DNA of 64,000 nucleotides from CAZUDI01 sp964618975 (GTDB lineage Bacteria > Desulfobacterota > Desulfomonilia > UBA1062), in NCBI GenBank assembly GCA_964618975.1, contig CAZUDI010000009.1, forward strand, positions 12,313 to 76,312. The letters are read 5' to 3'. The translations under genes were made by a program, and so were the position numbers. Positions within the stretch are counted from its first letter, which is position 1. Every line of letters begins with the position of its first letter. The notes beneath the pieces were generated by a model. It ran no database searches and was not told the DNA's origin. It saw nothing but the letters and a program-made list of their open reading frames with translations. This document shows, piece by piece, positions 52,366-60,932 of this stretch.

Positions 52366-53223
52366 ATGCTGAGACCGATCGGGACCATGCCTGCGGAGGA
52401 ATGCCGCCGCATCCGCGGCATCCTCTTCGACATCGACGACACCTTCACGCATGAGGGGCGCATCATTCCCGCGGCCTTCGCGGCCCTGTGGGAGCTTCAG
52501 CGCTGCGGGTTGCGCCTGATCCCCATCACCGGCCGACCGGCCGGCTGGTGCGATCACATCGCCCGCATGTGGCCCGTGGACGGGGTCGTGGGGGAGAACG
52601 GGGCCTTCTACTATCACTACGACCGGCACGCCGGCCGCCTGCGCCAGCGCTATGTCCTGTCCCCCAAGGAGATGGCCTCCCGCCGGGCGGCGCTGGATGC
52701 CATCTGGCAGGAGATCCAGCGCCGGGTGCCCGGGGCCGCGCTGGCCTCCGACCAGGCCTTCCGGCTCTTCGACCTGGCCGTGGACTTCCGGGAGGACGTG
52801 CCGGCCCTCGATGATGCACAGATAAACGAGATCTGCCGCATCTTCTTAGCCCACCGGGCGGTTTGCAAGGTCAGTTCCATCCACGTCAACGGGTGGTTCG
52901 GCGACTACGACAAGCTCTCCACCACCCGACTCATGCTGGAAGAGCTCTTCGAGGCCGACGGGGAGCAGGCCCAGCGCGACTATCTCTTCATCGGCGACTC
53001 GCCCAACGACGAGCCCATGTTCGCCGCCTTCGAGCTCACGGTGGGCGTGGCCAACATCGAGCGTTTCTTAAGCGGCCTCAAGGCACGGCCGGTTTATGTC
53101 ACCCGGGACCCGGGCGGATACGGCTTCGCCGAGATGGCACAGGTCCTGCTTGCAAGGCGCACTGCGACCTTCGCAAAAGCATCTGTTTCTCACACCAACC
53201 GAAAGGAAAACCACCATGAATGA
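52366..53223 (+). CDS. HAD-IIB family phosphatase
   Basis: A 285-aa phosphohydrolase. Motif I is ILFDIDDTFTHEG (Asp22 nucleophile, Asp24), motif II is IPITGRP, motif III has a lysine in YDKLSTTRLM, and motif IV is FIGDSPNDEPMF. The cap is of the IIB type, as in sugar or mannosyl-3-phosphoglycerate phosphatases. The end overlaps the DUF362 gene by eight bases. The ATG at 52387 is an alternative start. The operon context with an FGGY kinase suggests a sugar or polyol phosphate substrate. Confidence 0.86.
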   Translation: MLRPIGTMPAEECRRIRGILFDIDDTFTHEGRIIPAAFAALWELQRCGLRLIPITGRPAGWCDHIARMWPVDGVVGENGAFYYHYDRHAGRLRQRYVLSPKEMASRRAALDAIWQEIQRRVPGAALASDQAFRLFDLAVDFREDVPALDDAQINEICRIFLAHRAVCKVSSIHVNGWFGDYDKLSTTRLMLEELFEADGEQAQRDYLFIGDSPNDEPMFAAFELTVGVANIERFLSGLKARPVYVTRDPGGYGFAEMAQVLLARRTATFAKASVSHTNRKENHHE

Positions 53224-54583
53224 ACGGGTGAAGGTTTCCCTCGTCAAGGGTCCGCTCCCGCCTCAGGCCGGCGACATCGATGCCATGGTGCGGCAAGCCC
53301 TGGAGCTCATCGGCGGGCTTGAGGACAAGGTCCGCCCCGGCGCGCACGTGGTCATCAAACCCAACCTCTTCGCCCCCTATCCGCCGCCGGTCTCCGTCGA
53401 CCGGCGGGTGATCGCCAGCGTGGTACGCCTGGCGCGCGAGGCCGGGGCCGGCCGGGTGACCGTGCTGGAGGGGGTCAGCGTGGGCACACTCATGAAACGC
53501 GTGCGGCCCGCCCCCGGGTGCGGCCTGGCGCGCGGCTTCAAAACCCTGGAGGTGATGGAGCTCCTCGGCGTGCGGCAGGCCGTGGAGGAGGCCGGCGGTG
53601 AGGTCATGGGCGTGGAGGATACCGCCACGGTACCGGTGGAGATCCCCGGCGGCGTGGCGTTGCACCGGGTCAACTATCCAAAGGTGGTGCTCGAGGCGGA
53701 CTGTTTCATCAACCTGCCCGCCATGAAGACCCATACCATGACCATGGTGACCCTCTCACTCAAGAACCTGCAGGGCCTGCTGGACCAGGGGGGGCGCTAC
53801 TTCTCCCACCGCGACGACCTCGACCAGCACATGGTGGACATCAGCAAGATCCGCAAACCCGACCTCACCATCCTGGACGGGCTGCTGGCCATGGAGGGTA
53901 TGGGGGCCGGCGAGGCCGGCTCGCCGGTGGAGATGGGTGTCATCCTCGCCGGGTGCGACCCGGTGGCCCTGGACGCGGTGGCCTCGCGCTGCATGGGGAT
54001 CGACAACCCCCTGCTGGTCGCGACCACGCGTATTGCCGCCCACGAGGGGCTCGGGGTCGCCAACCCCTTCCTTATCGATGTCGTGGGCACCCCGATCGAG
54101 GAGGTCTGGCGGCGCTTCGTGCTGCCACTCAATTTCACCCAGCCCCTCGATTCGCTGGTGACCGGCGTGTACCCCAACCTCGACGTCTACATCGGCGGGG
54201 CCTGCCCCACCTGCTGGCTGATGGCCGCCATGGTGGCCATGCAGCTGGCCAAGGTCCCCCAGCGCTGCTCCCTGATCGTGGGCGTGGACCCCAAGGTTCC
54301 GCCGCGGCTGAAAACCGACCATGCGCACACCTTCTTCCTGGGCGAGTGCGCCCTGGCGGCCGGAGGTGAGCTGCGCGAGCTGAGAAACGCCCTGCAACTC
54401 GAGGGCCTCGACCGTTTCCTGGGCGGCTGCCCGCCTTACGAGCAGGCCCTCGTCAAACTCGAAGACATCCTCATCCGTGAAGGCTACCTCGAAGAGGAGG
54501 ACCTGGTGCGTAAGGCCAGCGCGCACCGGGAGGAAATATTCGCCTATTACCAGAGATTCGACCCCACCTGGAGGCCGGGATAG
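53216..54583 (+). CDS. DUF362-domain protein
   Basis: A 455-aa protein. The DUF362 core includes HVVIKPNLFAPYPPP, RVTVLEGVSVG, the INLPAMKTHTMTMVTLSLKN block, DLTILDGLLAMEGMG and LAGCDPVALDAVASRCMGID. It lacks the ferredoxin domain found in many relatives. A cysteine pair occurs in GGACPTCWLM. The function is unsettled for the family; it is frequent in anaerobes. It overlaps the HAD gene and is followed by an FGGY kinase 37 bases later, so all three likely act in one pathway. Confidence 0.87.
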   Translation: MNERVKVSLVKGPLPPQAGDIDAMVRQALELIGGLEDKVRPGAHVVIKPNLFAPYPPPVSVDRRVIASVVRLAREAGAGRVTVLEGVSVGTLMKRVRPAPGCGLARGFKTLEVMELLGVRQAVEEAGGEVMGVEDTATVPVEIPGGVALHRVNYPKVVLEADCFINLPAMKTHTMTMVTLSLKNLQGLLDQGGRYFSHRDDLDQHMVDISKIRKPDLTILDGLLAMEGMGAGEAGSPVEMGVILAGCDPVALDAVASRCMGIDNPLLVATTRIAAHEGLGVANPFLIDVVGTPIEEVWRRFVLPLNFTQPLDSLVTGVYPNLDVYIGGACPTCWLMAAMVAMQLAKVPQRCSLIVGVDPKVPPRLKTDHAHTFFLGECALAAGGELRELRNALQLEGLDRFLGGCPPYEQALVKLEDILIREGYLEEEDLVRKASAHREEIFAYYQRFDPTWRPG

Positions 54584-54620
54584 GGGCCGTCATATGACGG
54601 GATATAGGAAGGAGGGGGGC

Positions 54621-56180
54621 ATGTCTGAGAAGCGTTTTGTGGTGGCCATCGATTCCGGAACCCAGAGTGTGCGGGCCGTGATCTTCGACCGCCAGGGCCA
54701 GATCGTGGCCCTGGAGCAGGCCGAGCACGAACCCTATTTTTCGCTCAGTCCCGGCTGGGCGGAACAGGACCCCGCCGACTACTGGGCCAAGCTCTGCCAC
54801 TGCACGCGCACGGTGATGGCCAAGGCCGCCCTCGATCCGCAATCCATCAGCGGCTTAGGCATCACCACGCAGCGCTCGGCCTCCTTCCCGGTGAACCGGG
54901 AGGGCACGCCGCTGAGGCCGGCCATCATCTGGCTCGACCAGCGCTTCACCCAGAACCCGCCCCCCATGAGCAAGAAGGCCCGGCTGCTCTTCAAGGCCGC
55001 CGGCCTGGCCGACGCCATGAAGACGGTGCAGAAGGAGTCCAAGTTCCTCTGGATCCGGGAGAACGAGCCCGAAATCTATGCTCAGACCCACAAGTTCGTG
55101 CAGATCTCGGGCTGGTTCGTGAAGAAGCTCACCGGTGAATTCCGCGACTCGGTGGGCATGATGGTGGGCGCCTGGCCCATGGACTACAAGCACCTGCGCT
55201 GGCACCCGCTGGAGCCCGCCTACGAGGCCATGGCGGTGCGCCGGGACCAGTGTGTGGAGCTCTGTCCGCCGGATACCGTGCTGGGGCACATCACCCCCGA
55301 GGCCTCCGCCGAGACCGGGCTGCCGGAGGGGCTGCCCGTGGTGGTGGGCGCCGGCGACAAGCAATCCGAGCTGCTGGGGGCCGGGGCCATCGATCCCTCC
55401 CTCGGCGTGATCAGCTTCGGCACGGCCACCTGCATGGAGGTGATCACGCGCACGTATGTGAGCGAGAAAAACATGAAGTTCTTCACCTGGCCCGCGGCCC
55501 TGCCCGGGGCCTGGGATATCGAGATGTTCATCTACCGCGGTTTCTGGATGGTGACCTGGTTCAAGCAGGAGTTCGGCCACCGCGAGGCGCTCGAGGCCGA
55601 GCGGCGCGGCGTGGCGCCCGAGGTGGTCTTCGACGAGGTGGTGCGCGAGATCCCCCCCGGCTCCATGGGCCTCCTGCTGCAGCCCCACTGGTCCCCCATG
55701 GTCTACGACAAGTTCGCCAAGGGCTCCATCATCGGCTTCGGCGACGTGCACACGCGCGCGCACATCTACCGCGCCATCCTCGAGGGCATCGGCTACGAGC
55801 TCAAACGCCTCTATGACGTGGTCTACCGCAAGACCGGCGTGCCGCTCACAGAGATCCGCGTGGGCGGCGGCGGCTCCAAGAGCGACGTGGCCGTGCAGAT
55901 CGCCGCCGATATCTTCAACCTGCCGGTGCGCCGCATGGCCACGCACGAGATCTGCGCCCTGGGCGCGGCCATCGACGCGGCCGTGGCCACGGGCATGTAC
56001 CCATCCTTCGATGAGGCCGTGGAGGCCATGGTGCACACCGGACAGACCTTCGAGCCCATCCCGGAGAACCACCGCACCTATCAGCGGCTCTACGAGGAGG
56101 TCTACCTCAAGACCTACAAGGCGCTCGAACCCCTCAACCGCCGGATCGCCCGCATCACGGGCTACCCGCCCGAAGACTAG
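54621..56180 (+). CDS. FGGY-family carbohydrate kinase
   Basis: A 519-aa kinase. Phosphate-1 motif VVAIDSGTQSVRAVIFD, then ITTQRSASFPVN and IIWLDQRFTQ form the N-domain. VVVGAGDKQSELLGAGA and the C-terminal IRVGGGGSKSDVAVQIAAD block are classic FGGY elements. Glycerol-, xylulose- or other polyol-kinase activity is possible; I cannot choose. AAGGAGG lies five bases before the ATG at 54621, excluding the earlier frame. It is the last gene of the operon with HAD and DUF362. Confidence 0.88.
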   Translation: MSEKRFVVAIDSGTQSVRAVIFDRQGQIVALEQAEHEPYFSLSPGWAEQDPADYWAKLCHCTRTVMAKAALDPQSISGLGITTQRSASFPVNREGTPLRPAIIWLDQRFTQNPPPMSKKARLLFKAAGLADAMKTVQKESKFLWIRENEPEIYAQTHKFVQISGWFVKKLTGEFRDSVGMMVGAWPMDYKHLRWHPLEPAYEAMAVRRDQCVELCPPDTVLGHITPEASAETGLPEGLPVVVGAGDKQSELLGAGAIDPSLGVISFGTATCMEVITRTYVSEKNMKFFTWPAALPGAWDIEMFIYRGFWMVTWFKQEFGHREALEAERRGVAPEVVFDEVVREIPPGSMGLLLQPHWSPMVYDKFAKGSIIGFGDVHTRAHIYRAILEGIGYELKRLYDVVYRKTGVPLTEIRVGGGGSKSDVAVQIAADIFNLPVRRMATHEICALGAAIDAAVATGMYPSFDEAVEAMVHTGQTFEPIPENHRTYQRLYEEVYLKTYKALEPLNRRIARITGYPPED

Positions 56181-56228
56181 CCTCACCAGGACCCCGGGAG
56201 AAGAAGGGGCTTGCCCGCCGGGGCGCCT

Positions 56229-56834
56229 TCAGCGCCCTCGGGAAGTCGGCCGTGCCGGTGAGCAGGCCCCGGACTTCAGCGCCTCAACGAGCTCCCGGGC
56301 GTCCCTAAGCGGCCGACGGAAAAGCGTGGCGGCACATCCGAGCTCGTCCAGGTGGTGGGCGTCGCTGCCGCCGGTAAAATGCAGGCCCCCCTCCTGACCG
56401 AGGGAGGCGACCTTCCGGTTCTCGAGCGGCGTGTTCCGCCCGTTGAGCCCCTCGAGGATATGGATGCTCCCTTCCCGCAGCAGGGCCCCATCCAGCGGCC
56501 GCTCGGCGCGGAAGGGGTGCGCCGCGACGGCCACCCCGCCTGAAAGCTCCACGCGCGCGAGCAGCTCGCACGCGCCGAGCCCGGGGGCGAGGTCCTCTCC
56601 CGCACCGAACACCAGGAAATCGCCCTGAGGGGTATCGTACTCCAGTCCCACGACCACCAGCAGGCCGCTCTCGGGCTGCAGTCCCTCCTGCACCTGGCGG
56701 CAGGCCTCCGTGGTGTTGTGGTCGGTGATGCACACCCCGTCGAGGCCCCGGGAGCGGGCATGCGCCAGAAGGTCGGCCAGCCTCAACTCGCTGCAGGGTG
56801 AAAGGGTCGTATGCACATGGAGATCGATGAGCAT
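56229..56834 (-). CDS. PHP-domain phosphoesterase-like protein
   Basis: A 201-aa metal-dependent protein of the PHP superfamily. Metal ligands appear as DLHVHTTLSPCSE, ITDHNTTEA, the acidic LEYDT strand, AAHPFR and GGSDAHHLDELG. It is a single PHP domain without polymerase or histidinol-phosphatase extras. It converges on the FGGY kinase gene and is divergent from the ApgM-like gene. The substrate is a phosphate ester or nucleotide. Confidence 0.87.
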   Translation of the reverse strand: MLIDLHVHTTLSPCSELRLADLLAHARSRGLDGVCITDHNTTEACRQVQEGLQPESGLLVVVGLEYDTPQGDFLVFGAGEDLAPGLGACELLARVELSGGVAVAAHPFRAERPLDGALLREGSIHILEGLNGRNTPLENRKVASLGQEGGLHFTGGSDAHHLDELGCAATLFRRPLRDARELVEALKSGACSPARPTSRGR

Positions 56835-56894
56835 GTCTTCCCCGCCTTACACCATCCCGAAGCTTCGGGGCAAATAGCTTGAGGGAATATCCGC

Positions 56895-57001
56895 GGGCGT
56901 TACAAGGGAACCCGTGCATACCGCCCCCGCAAGGCCGGAAAGGCCGCACAGGGACGCAAAAGACGTTTACAGACCCAGGCTTCTCGGGTAGAAACCAAGC
57001 C
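56895..57001 (+). ncRNA. possible structured leader of the ApgM-like gene (GEMM-like, weak)
   Basis: The leader contains CCC, then a GGCC-GGAAA-GGCC hairpin, then GGGACGCAAAAG. GGGACGCAAA after a GAAA-capped stem is the core of GEMM-I (cyclic dinucleotide) riboswitches. A second potential stem, GGCTT with AAGCC, ends next to the ATG. The usual upstream CACAGGGCAAACC strand is not clearly present, so this may be coincidence. Confidence 0.3.
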
Positions 57002-58321
57002 ATGGACAAGACCTGTGTCCTCCTGCTCCTGGACGGACTGGGAGACCGCGCCTGTAAAAAGCTGGGACAGCGCACGCCCTTGCAGGCCGCGCGGACACCC
57101 GCGCTAGACCGCCTCGCCCGCCTGGGTGCCTGCGGGCTCTACCACGCCACCCTCATGGGCCAGGCCCTGCCGAGCGAGAACGCCCACTTCGCCCTCTTCG
57201 GCTACGATGAGCCCGATTTCCCCGGCCGCGGGGCGCTCGAGGCCCTGGGCGCCGGGGTGGCCCTCGGGCCGCACGACGTAGCCGTACTGGCCCATCTGGC
57301 CTGTCTCGAGGAGCGCGACGCCACGCTCGTGCATCTCGACGGCAACCCCCCGCTGAGCGTCGGGGAGCGGCAGGCCCTGCAGGCAAGCGTGGCGTCCTTC
57401 GCGGCGCACGGGGTCGATCTCAATCTGCATCAGACCTCCAGCCGCTTCGTCATTCTGACGCTTACAGGTGACGTGGCACCCTTCTTCACCGACAGTGACC
57501 CCATGCGCGCCGGTGCCTACCTGATGGATGTCACGCCCACCGAGGGCCATACGGGAGACGAGCCATCCCGGCGCGCGGCGGCGGCGCTACGCGCCTATCT
57601 GCGCTGGGCCCACGCCGAGCTCAAGGCCCACCCGCTCAATCAACGCCGCGCACTGGGGGGCAAGCCGGCGGTCAACGGCCTCGTCACCCAACGCGCCGGC
57701 AGGCTAAGGCCGGTCGTCCCCTTTATCAGGCGCTGGGGGCTCAGGGGCTTGTCGATCTCCGAGGGCCCGCTCTACCGGGGCATGAGCGCCTTCCTCGGCC
57801 TGGACCATCGAGACCTTCCCTCTGGGGGCGATGCAGCCGACGACATCGCCCAGCGCCTGCAGATCGCCCGGGAGGCCCTTGATAACTACGACTTCATCCA
57901 CGTGCATACCAAGGCCCCGGACGAGGCCGCCCACACCAAGGATCCCCGCGCCAAGGTGCGCGTGATCGAGGCGCTCGACCGCGGCATCGCCCGCGCCATA
58001 CCGACGCTGCTGGACGACCCGCGGGTGTTGCTGGTGGTGACCGCCGACCATTCCACGCCCAGCGAAGGGCCGCTGATCCACTCGGGCGAGGGTGTGCCCC
58101 TGCTCATGTGCGGGTCGGGGATCCGGCGCGACCGGGTGCGGCGTTTCGACGAGGTGAGCGTTGCCCCAGGCGCCCTGGGCACGCTGCGCGGCCGCGAGCT
58201 GCTGCTGCTGATCCTCAATCACCTCGACCGGGCCAAGCTCGTCGGCATCATGGACACGCCTTCTGACCAGCCCTACTGGCCCGGGGAGTACGCCCCCTTC
58301 ACCCTGCACGAGGAGGCCTGA
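57002..58321 (+). CDS. ApgM-like phosphoglycerate mutase / alkaline-phosphatase-superfamily protein
   Basis: A 439-aa cofactor-independent phosphomutase-like protein. The first metal ligand is in VLLLLDGLGDRA, the phosphoserine candidate in LPSENAHFALFGYDE, and the second cluster in FIHVHTKAPDEAAHTKDP and VVTADHSTPSEG. This matches archaeal-type ApgM rather than GpmI. It would interconvert 2- and 3-phosphoglycerate, or act as a phosphonopyruvate-type relative. The next gene starts two bases after its stop. The ATG at 57002 begins the homology. Confidence 0.85.
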   Translation: MDKTCVLLLLDGLGDRACKKLGQRTPLQAARTPALDRLARLGACGLYHATLMGQALPSENAHFALFGYDEPDFPGRGALEALGAGVALGPHDVAVLAHLACLEERDATLVHLDGNPPLSVGERQALQASVASFAAHGVDLNLHQTSSRFVILTLTGDVAPFFTDSDPMRAGAYLMDVTPTEGHTGDEPSRRAAAALRAYLRWAHAELKAHPLNQRRALGGKPAVNGLVTQRAGRLRPVVPFIRRWGLRGLSISEGPLYRGMSAFLGLDHRDLPSGGDAADDIAQRLQIAREALDNYDFIHVHTKAPDEAAHTKDPRAKVRVIEALDRGIARAIPTLLDDPRVLLVVTADHSTPSEGPLIHSGEGVPLLMCGSGIRRDRVRRFDEVSVAPGALGTLRGRELLLLILNHLDRAKLVGIMDTPSDQPYWPGEYAPFTLHEEA

Positions 58322-58322
58322 G

Positions 58323-58910
58323 GTGGGGGGCGGGATATCGTCGCAGGGGCGTTATGCCACGGGCGTGATCCACGGCCGCTTCCAGATCCTGCACAACGAC
58401 CACCTGCGCTACCTGCTGGCCGGGGCTGCGCTCTGTGAGCACCTCGTGGTGGGCATCACCAACCCGGACCCCCTCCTCAGCCGCGAGGACCAGGCCGACC
58501 CCCACCGCACCGGGGTTCTCTCCAACCCCCTCACCTACTACGAGCGCCAGGTCATGGTGCGGGCAGCCCTGCGGGAGGCCGGGCTTCAGGGGGACGATTT
58601 GACGGTGGTGCCCCTGCCCATCAACCTGCCGGAGCTCTACCACTACTATGTGCCTATGCAAGCGATCTTCTTCCTGACCATCTATGATGACTGGGGAAGG
58701 CGCAAGCGCGACATCTTCCAAGCCCTGGGGCTGAGAACGCACGTGCTCTGGGAGGTGCATTCGCGGGACAAGGGTATCAGCGGCCACCAGGTGCGCGAGC
58801 GCATGTGCCGGAACCAGCCCTGGGAGCACCTGGTGCCCTTAAGCGTGGCAGCACTCGTGCGGGCCTGGGACATCCCCGCCCGTCTGCAGGAGCTCAGTCA
58901 GAGGCGCTGA
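58323..58910 (+). CDS. NadM-like nucleotidyltransferase
   Basis: A 195-aa cytidylyltransferase-like protein. HGRFQILHNDHLRYL has the HxxH version of the nucleotide-binding motif, VVGITNPDP follows, and DKGISGHQVRERM is the ISxxxVR motif of nicotinamide-nucleotide adenylyltransferases. It probably joins NMN and ATP to make NAD, or handles a similar nucleotide. The start is a GTG one base after the ApgM-like stop, with the ribosome site inside that gene, so translation is coupled. Confidence 0.82.
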   Translation: MGGGISSQGRYATGVIHGRFQILHNDHLRYLLAGAALCEHLVVGITNPDPLLSREDQADPHRTGVLSNPLTYYERQVMVRAALREAGLQGDDLTVVPLPINLPELYHYYVPMQAIFFLTIYDDWGRRKRDIFQALGLRTHVLWEVHSRDKGISGHQVRERMCRNQPWEHLVPLSVAALVRAWDIPARLQELSQRR

Positions 58911-58947
58911 GATCGGAGGAGGTGCATGGGGCAGGAAAAAACTGACC

Positions 58948-58986
58948 TTGACAAGCTTGTTGTGTCATTTTATATTAACAATGTTA
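58948..58986 (+). promoter_or_regulatory. strong sigma-70 promoter with TAACAATGTTA palindrome
   Basis: TTGACA (58948-58953) and TATATT (58971-58976) are 17 bases apart. TAACA-A-TGTTA (58976-58986) overlaps the -10 and start region. The region is strikingly A+T-rich. The 318-bp gap up to 59228 otherwise holds an R78 copy. Confidence 0.65.
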
Positions 58987-59109
58987 TTTTATGTTACCAA
59001 TTGTTGTCTTTGGTGAAGCATGTGCGGTGTATTCTACCGTCAGCGCATATGCCGGGGTTGGGGTGAGCACCCTATGCCGGGCGTATCCAAGAGGATTCTG
59101 GCGTTCCTT

Positions 59110-59185
59110 AAGCATGGGCATGCATCCCGGGGCAAGCCCCGGACCTTATTGCGGAGTAAGGCAATTCGTCCCATAGCGATTCAAG
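59110..59185 (+). repeat. R78 dispersed repeat, copy 8
   Basis: Starts GCATGGGCATGCATCCCGGG with hairpin GGGGCAAGCCCC, and ends TTCGTCCCATAGCGATTCAA. It lies in the leader between the promoter at 58948 and the gene at 59229. Confidence 0.87.
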
Positions 59186-59228
59186 GGTACCGACACCCGC
59201 CCACCGGCGGGCAATATGAGGAGGGGGT

Positions 59229-59609
59229 ATGCGATACAACCTTGACGGCAAGACCTTCCGGGTGATGGGAACCAGCACCAACGGTCAGAGGGAAGAGGAG
59301 ACCCTTTTCCATTACCGCCAGTGGGGTGATCTGGTGACGGCCGAGTATGCCGGGGGCGCGATCGATGCAGGGCAGATTCTGGCACAAATTCAGCCTGACG
59401 GCCGGCTGGACCTGCGCTACCGGCATATCACCGCCGAGGGGGAGCTCCTGACGGGGACGTGTCTGGCGACCCCGGAAGAGATGCCCGACGGCCGCCTGAG
59501 ACTGCACAAAGACTGGCAATGGCTCGGCGGGGAGAAGACCTGCGGCTGCCTGCTGGTCGAGGAGGTGGCAGCGCCACAGACAGCACCTGATCCCGGCGTC
59601 GCCGCTTAG
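59229..59609 (+). CDS. small conserved protein (often labelled N-acetylglutamate synthase-like)
   Basis: A 126-aa protein beginning MRYNLDGKTFRVMGTSTNG, with ETLFHYRQWGDLVTAEYAGG and RLHKDWQWLGGE. This belongs to a family of small bacterial proteins made of beta strands that databases often call N-acetylglutamate synthase without support. No GNAT acetyl-CoA motif is visible. GAGGAGGGG lies upstream. The function is unknown. Confidence 0.72.
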   Translation: MRYNLDGKTFRVMGTSTNGQREEETLFHYRQWGDLVTAEYAGGAIDAGQILAQIQPDGRLDLRYRHITAEGELLTGTCLATPEEMPDGRLRLHKDWQWLGGEKTCGCLLVEEVAAPQTAPDPGVAA

Positions 59610-59655
59610 CGGAACTGAAGGTCGCAAGGCGGCCTTCTGCGGCCTCCGACACACC

Positions 59656-59736
59656 TTTGATCATAGATATGAAGACCAGGGCGAGCTTTCCCCGCTGCTT
59701 GCCGCTGCAAGCAGCGGGGAATTTGACCCTCAGGCA
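59656..59736 (+). repeat. R78-derived repeat refolded into a 15-bp hairpin
   Basis: Starts TTGATCATAGATATGAAGAC as other copies do, but the interior holds TTCCCCGCTGCTTGC and its exact complement GCAAGCAGCGGGGAA around CGCT (59688-59721), then ATTTGACCCT. One arm seems to come from an oppositely oriented copy. Confidence 0.75.
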
Positions 59737-59830
59737 CTTACGTTCGACCACGACTTTCTGACGGCACATGGCCGCTCCGGCGGCAGCCGAGAAAGGCTCC
59801 CCAGACAGGCGCAAAGGAGGCATCAAGCAC

Positions 59831-60883
59831 ATGAAATACCGTGTAATCCAGTGGGCGACCGGCTCCATGGGCAAGGCCTGCCTGCGGGCCGTGATCGACC
59901 ACCCCGACCTGGAACTGGTGGGGCTCTTCGTCTACAGCGACCACAAGGCCGGAAGGGACGCCGGCGACATCGCCCGGCGCCCCCCCACGGGGGTGATCGC
60001 CACCAGCGAGAAGCAGGCCATCCTGGACCTTGAGGCCGACGTGGTCATCCACGCCCCGCGCATCCAGTTTCCCTACCGCCACCACAACCAGGACATGTGT
60101 GATCTGCTGGCCTCGGGCAAGAACCTCATCTCCATCAACGGACATGTCTTCCCGGCCTGGCACGGGGCCGCAAGCGCCGCCGCCTTCGAGCAGGCCGGCC
60201 GGCAGGGGAACGCCACCCTCTTCGGCACCGGCCTCAATCCGGGCTTTGTGGTCGAAAAGATCGCTGCTGCCGCCAGCGGCATCTGCACGCAGCTTGATTC
60301 GATCACCATCCGCGAGGTCTTCGATGTCAGTTGCGCCCCCGATCACGATTATGTCTTCAACGTCTGCGGCATGGGATCCGACCCGGAGCGCATCGACCTG
60401 AGCCCCACCGGGCCGGTGACAGAGCTCATGACCGGGATGTATGCGGAGGTGATCGCGCTCCTGGCCCACCGTCTGGGGCTGGAGCTCGAGCGCGTGGAGG
60501 CCGACCACCGTGTCGTGCCGGCGCCGCACGACATTCAGGCCCGCGCCGGTCGCGTGCCCAAGGGTCGCGTGGCGGCCACCGAGTGGTGCTGGCATGGCGT
60601 CATCAAGGGCCAGCGCCTGATCACGCTCGCGGTCAGCTGGATCATGGGCACCTCCCTGCCGGGCTATGCGAGCTACGACCACTGGAAGATCGCAGTCAGG
60701 GGTCGGCCGGGGATCGATATCACCATGAACCTGGTGGAGCCCGAAAACACGCAGGCGCGCACCCGCTCCGAGCAATACGCCGTGGCCGGCTCGGTGATCA
60801 ATGCCATCCCGGAGGTCTGCGCCGCGCCGGCCGGGATCTATATCCCGCCCCTGAGCGCCCCCTTCCGCCCACGCTTCGACTGA
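59831..60883 (+). CDS. DapB-like NAD(P)-dependent dehydrogenase
   Basis: A 350-aa Rossmann protein. MKYRVIQWATGSMGKACLRA is the dinucleotide loop, then LELVGLFVYSDHKAGRDAGD and the DVVIHAPRI strand. The C-terminal half resembles 2,4-diaminopentanoate-dehydrogenase and dihydrodipicolinate-reductase-like proteins (TLFGTGLNPGFVVEKIA). It may reduce an imine or dehydrogenate an amine. GGAGG precedes the ATG at a wide ten-base gap. No clear pathway partner is adjacent. Confidence 0.8.
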   Translation: MKYRVIQWATGSMGKACLRAVIDHPDLELVGLFVYSDHKAGRDAGDIARRPPTGVIATSEKQAILDLEADVVIHAPRIQFPYRHHNQDMCDLLASGKNLISINGHVFPAWHGAASAAAFEQAGRQGNATLFGTGLNPGFVVEKIAAAASGICTQLDSITIREVFDVSCAPDHDYVFNVCGMGSDPERIDLSPTGPVTELMTGMYAEVIALLAHRLGLELERVEADHRVVPAPHDIQARAGRVPKGRVAATEWCWHGVIKGQRLITLAVSWIMGTSLPGYASYDHWKIAVRGRPGIDITMNLVEPENTQARTRSEQYAVAGSVINAIPEVCAAPAGIYIPPLSAPFRPRFD

Positions 60884-60932
60884 AGAGATCCCCTGCCGCC
60901 CCCGCCAAGGGCGGGGCACGTGAAACCGCGCC

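Noticed and set aside
54855..56186. 443-aa minus-strand open frame
   Set aside because: Antisense to the FGGY kinase; rich in His, Gly and Leu with no recognisable fold.
58991..59176. 61-aa frame after the strong promoter at 58948
   Set aside because: No ribosome site, and its second half is R78 sequence; probably leader RNA only.
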